Assembly (NCBI RefSeq): GCF_003315635.1
Contig: NZ_PDCG01000009.1
Span: forward strand, 1-40,329
Length of the DNA stretch: 40,329 bases
Source of the DNA: Bifidobacterium aemilianum
GTDB lineage: Bacteria > Actinomycetota > Actinomycetes > Actinomycetales > Bifidobacteriaceae
Reading direction: 5' to 3'
In this document: positions 38,355 through 40,329 of the stretch, piece by piece
How positions within the stretch are numbered: the first letter of the stretch is position 1
Layout of the letters: each line of letters opens with the position of its first letter
Notes under the pieces: model-generated
Database searches by the model: none
The model's input: the letters and a program-made list of their open reading frames with translations, nothing else
Told to the model about the DNA's origin: nothing
Translations under genes and position numbers: made by a program

Positions 38355-38553
38355 CGTCTATGCCGTTAGGTTTGGAATGACAATCGGAACCCGATCACGA
38401 AACCAGAGTATCTCTCTCATGTCTTTGGGTATAAACCCAGTGCATTGAACCTATTTCGCGGCCTGTTGAATCGTGAAGCGCTTCTCATCAGTCGCGATAA
38501 AGCCACGCGTAAAACCAGCAGCTCGGCGTTGGTCGCTCAGTCATCAGGTTCAT

Positions 38554-38567
38554 AAAAAAAAAAAAAA
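38554..38567. repeat. A14 homopolymer
   Basis: Fourteen A on the plus strand, inside the decayed restriction region, 24 bp from the McrB remnant's stop. Confidence 0.9.
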
Positions 38568-38590
38568 CAGAAATCGGTTGGAAATCGATT

Positions 38591-38746
38591 TCAGAGCACC
38601 ATTATTCTTTTTTGAACGGGAGGCAGACCTTCCAAGAAATCGACGTAGTCATAGCTCGGGTGTAGCTGGACACAATCAAGTTGTTCGATATCTGTTCGGC
38701 TGATCTCTTGATATGCCCACTCTTGCAAGCCTTTAGTAATCAGCAT
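38591..38746 (-). pseudogene. Fragment of an McrB-like GTPase (type IV restriction)
   Basis: A 51-codon frame from ATG 38744-38746 reads MLITKGLQEWAYQEISRTDI, then CVQLHPSYDYVDFLEGLPPV before a stop. The HPSYDYxDFxEG string is the hallmark found shortly after the Walker A region in McrB-like AAA+ GTPases. Past an A6 run, a +1 frame continues NNGALKSISNRF, so the frame is broken. No Walker A is recognisable upstream and no C-terminal domain or McrC follows. The gene is dead and reduced to one internal block. McrB cuts modified DNA with McrC; here only the trace remains. Confidence 0.6.
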
Positions 38747-39183
38747 AACATGGTTCACTCCTCTTCTTTCTAGTACTTGTGATAAGCGAAGAATTCACAG
38801 CTGTCTAGTCGGCACCAAAGCTGCCGTTTAGACAGCAGGGTGAAAATCCGCTGAACATCTGATGTGGAAATTGTGTTTTTCTCCAACCGGATTCTAGGGG
38901 AAGATGAGAAGGTTGGTTCTTGGGTAACGATGATTGCCCAACGGCTTTCCAGTGCCAGCATTAACACGGATGCCAGAGCACAGGTTTGTATGCCATAACA
39001 GTCTGCATTTGGATTATAGCGACACGCTACGTGACATCAGTATGCTGTTCAATAATGCATCTGGCTTGTTGAGCCTTTTTACTATGCTAGTTAAATTGAT
39101 TGGCCACGCTATCCAATGTTGGCTTAAATTCGAAATCGCCATCACAACAATTTACGATGACGATTTCGTGTTCTCTCTATTCT

Positions 39184-40329
39184 TCATGCTGCGACAATCT
39201 GCTTCATTGTCGTAATCACTTTGTCTTTATACCTCACCGCATCTGCAATCGTCAGCTTCTCGATAGCAAGGATGTAGCACTTCATATATTCAAAATCGAT
39301 ATCATTGTCTGCAGTTACAGGAAGACTGATTTCAAGTGCCTTGAGCTTATTCCAAGTTGCCATATTGTTGTAGGAGAACAAGGATCGCAACTTAGAGAGC
39401 GCACTTTCAAGATAAAGTCCGACAAGCCTATTCTTAATAACCGATCCAGCGAGCGAAAACACATGGTTATGCGTGGCCATCTTATATGCAAAATCGCGAT
39501 AGTATGCATTTCCCCAAAAGTCTACAGTGATGGTGTTCGCGGGGAAAACTCTTGCAGGTCTATCTGTCCTGCCCTTGATACCTCGATTGTCCAAGCCACT
39601 GTTAATCAAGAAACAACCTTTACCATTAACATCTTTCTGTTGCAGATCAATATCGCCGGTGGAAGACTCAAAGAGGTCTTCAAGAGTAAAGTTCTTTAAC
39701 CTCACTTGTCTATTTTTACGATTACTTTCCAAAACTCTGTTTTCGTCAGATACAGATATCATAGAGGTAAAAAGTATTTCTCTGTCCTCATCAGTCAGTT
39801 CATAGTCCTCAAGACCAGCAGCCTTCAGATAGACACCCAGCTCCACAATACGGCTGTGCTCCAGCTCCGCGATACACTCCTGCTCCAGCTCCGCGATATA
39901 CTCCCGCATATACTGAAAATCGATGTCATCCACTGTGTATTGGTGGTTGGAATTGGCGTGTTCAACTGTAGGAAGACTGATTTCAAGTGCCTTGAGCTTA
40001 TTCCAAGTTGCCATATTGTTGTAGGAGAACAAGGATCGCAACTTAGAGAGCGCACTTTCAAGATAAAGTCCGACAAGCCTATTCTTAATAACCGATCCAG
40101 CGAGCGAAAACACATGGTTATGCGTGGCCATCTTATATGCAAAATCGCGATAGTATGCATTTCCCCAAAAGTCTACAGTGATGGTGTTCGCGGGGAAAAC
40201 TCTTGCAGGTCTATCTGTCCTGCCCTTGATACCTCGATTGTCCAAGCCACTGTTAATCAAGAAACAACCTTTACCATTAACATCTTTCTGTTGCAGATCA
40301 ATATCGCCGGTGGAAGACTCAAAGAGGTC
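39184..40329 (-). CDS. Restriction specificity subunit (HsdS-like) with duplicated TRD, 3' part
   Basis: 381 codons plus stop are visible; the 5' end lies beyond 40329. HsdS subunits carry two target-recognition domains (TRDs) separated by conserved helices and dictate the DNA site of a type I (or BcgI-like) restriction-modification enzyme. Here each TRD contains LEDLFESSTGDIDLQQKD, SGLDNRGIKGRTDRPARVFP, FWGNAYYRDFAYKMATHNH and VVGLYLESALSKLRS-type blocks. The two copies are identical over 120 codons (39319-39678 and 39970-40329). The linker holds an 8-residue repeat (IAELEQEC IAELEHSR), comparable with the AEL-type spacer repeats of EcoR124. Both copies end in a coiled, hydrophilic helix; the C-terminus is KQIVAA. 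Low GC suggests transfer. The methylase and endonuclease genes are presumably outside the window. Confidence 0.8.
   Translation of the reverse strand, partial: DLFESSTGDIDLQQKDVNGKGCFLINSGLDNRGIKGRTDRPARVFPANTITVDFWGNAYYRDFAYKMATHNHVFSLAGSVIKNRLVGLYLESALSKLRSLFSYNNMATWNKLKALEISLPTVEHANSNHQYTVDDIDFQYMREYIAELEQECIAELEHSRIVELGVYLKAAGLEDYELTDEDREILFTSMISVSDENRVLESNRKNRQVRLKNFTLEDLFESSTGDIDLQQKDVNGKGCFLINSGLDNRGIKGRTDRPARVFPANTITVDFWGNAYYRDFAYKMATHNHVFSLAGSVIKNRLVGLYLESALSKLRSLFSYNNMATWNKLKALEISLPVTADNDIDFEYMKCYILAIEKLTIADAVRYKDKVITTMKQIVAA
39319..39678. repeat. 360-bp perfect direct repeat, copy B (TRD 2)
   Basis: Identical base for base to 39970-40329. The offset is 651 bp, which is 217 codons, so both copies are in the same frame. 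Confidence 0.97.
39857..39904 (-). repeat. 24-bp tandem repeat in the HsdS linker
   Basis: Two copies (39857-39880 and 39881-39904) differ at one base; a third degenerate copy precedes at ~39836-39856. Each unit encodes eight residues of the spacer helix. Confidence 0.85.
39970..40329. repeat. 360-bp perfect direct repeat, copy A (TRD 1), reaching the window edge
   Basis: Copy A of the hsdS repeat; the identity may continue beyond the window, so 360 bp is a minimum. Confidence 0.97.

Larger units (their letters stand above)
38040..39183. other. AT-rich interval with decayed coding remnants
   Basis: 1.1 kb between the symporter and hsdS, clearly lower in GC than the rest. It contains the symporter terminator, two perfect palindromes (14 bp at 38291-38304, 24 bp at 38331-38354), an A14 run and the McrB remnant (listed separately). 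Other short frames on the minus strand, such as TVFTKNGEHNERYRTFADR, are broken by stops. I read it as the eroded edge of a restriction locus. Confidence 0.5.

Noticed and set aside
38473..38703. 76-codon plus-strand frame through the A14 run
   Set aside because: The frame is opened by the poly-A run (KKKKK) and lies antisense to the McrB remnant.
39319..40329. CRISPR-like repeat
   Set aside because: Only two long copies 651 bp apart, both coding for the same protein domain; no spacers.

Overview
The window looks like a high-GC actinobacterial chromosome, most likely a Bifidobacterium. The signs are an actinobacterial rpmE-prfA-prmC-sua5-wecA gene order, a xylose isomerase/xylulokinase set, a ROK-type sugar regulator, a GH2 beta-galactosidase and a Zn-type L31. 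The species cannot be named from the sequence. All gene calls come from reading translated motifs and neighbourhoods; no database search was run.

Layout. 1-379 is the 5' part of a 3-hydroxyacyl-CoA dehydrogenase-like gene. 627-9386 is mostly housekeeping on the minus strand: proS, a PIF1-like helicase, oligoribonuclease, guaB, a WecA-like GlcNAc-1-P transferase and the Sua5/TsaC tRNA-modification enzyme. Between proS and the helicase lies a decayed YefM-YoeB toxin-antitoxin pair. prmC, prfA and rpmE (10513-13208) continue the conserved cluster, but a sugar O-acetyltransferase on the opposite strand splits it. 13561-15742 holds a membrane acyltransferase, a tRNA with a CAU anticodon and a YkoE-type transporter subunit.

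15991-31710 is a pentose/sugar utilisation region. A ROK repressor faces xylB across a well-formed promoter/operator. Further on are a three-gene sugar ABC transporter (lipoprotein, double ATPase, permease), a UbiA-type prenyltransferase, a GH2 beta-galactosidase, a second sugar O-acetyltransferase, xylA and an aldehyde dehydrogenase. Sugars could enter through the ABC system, be released by the beta-galactosidase, and feed xylA-xylB into xylulose 5-phosphate and so the phosphoketolase shunt. 31828-38039 carries two flavodoxin-fold reductases, an ATP-grasp-like orphan, an M20 (ArgE/DapE) peptidase and a FucP-type sugar symporter.

38040-40329 is AT-rich and looks acquired. It holds a decayed fragment of an McrB-like GTPase and, running off the edge, a restriction specificity subunit (HsdS-like). 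The hsdS gene carries a perfect 360-bp direct repeat with an in-frame 651-bp period, so it encodes the same target-recognition domain twice.

The most interesting signals are the duplicated HsdS domain and a set of very long homopolymers. The latter are C14 inside the sugar-binding lipoprotein gene, G12 and C12 in intergenic DNA, and A14 in the decayed region. They look like slippage switches, and the C14 tract would turn a sugar transporter on or off. Also notable are a TGTGA-N6-TCACA palindrome upstream of ykoE and the xylB promoter/operator.
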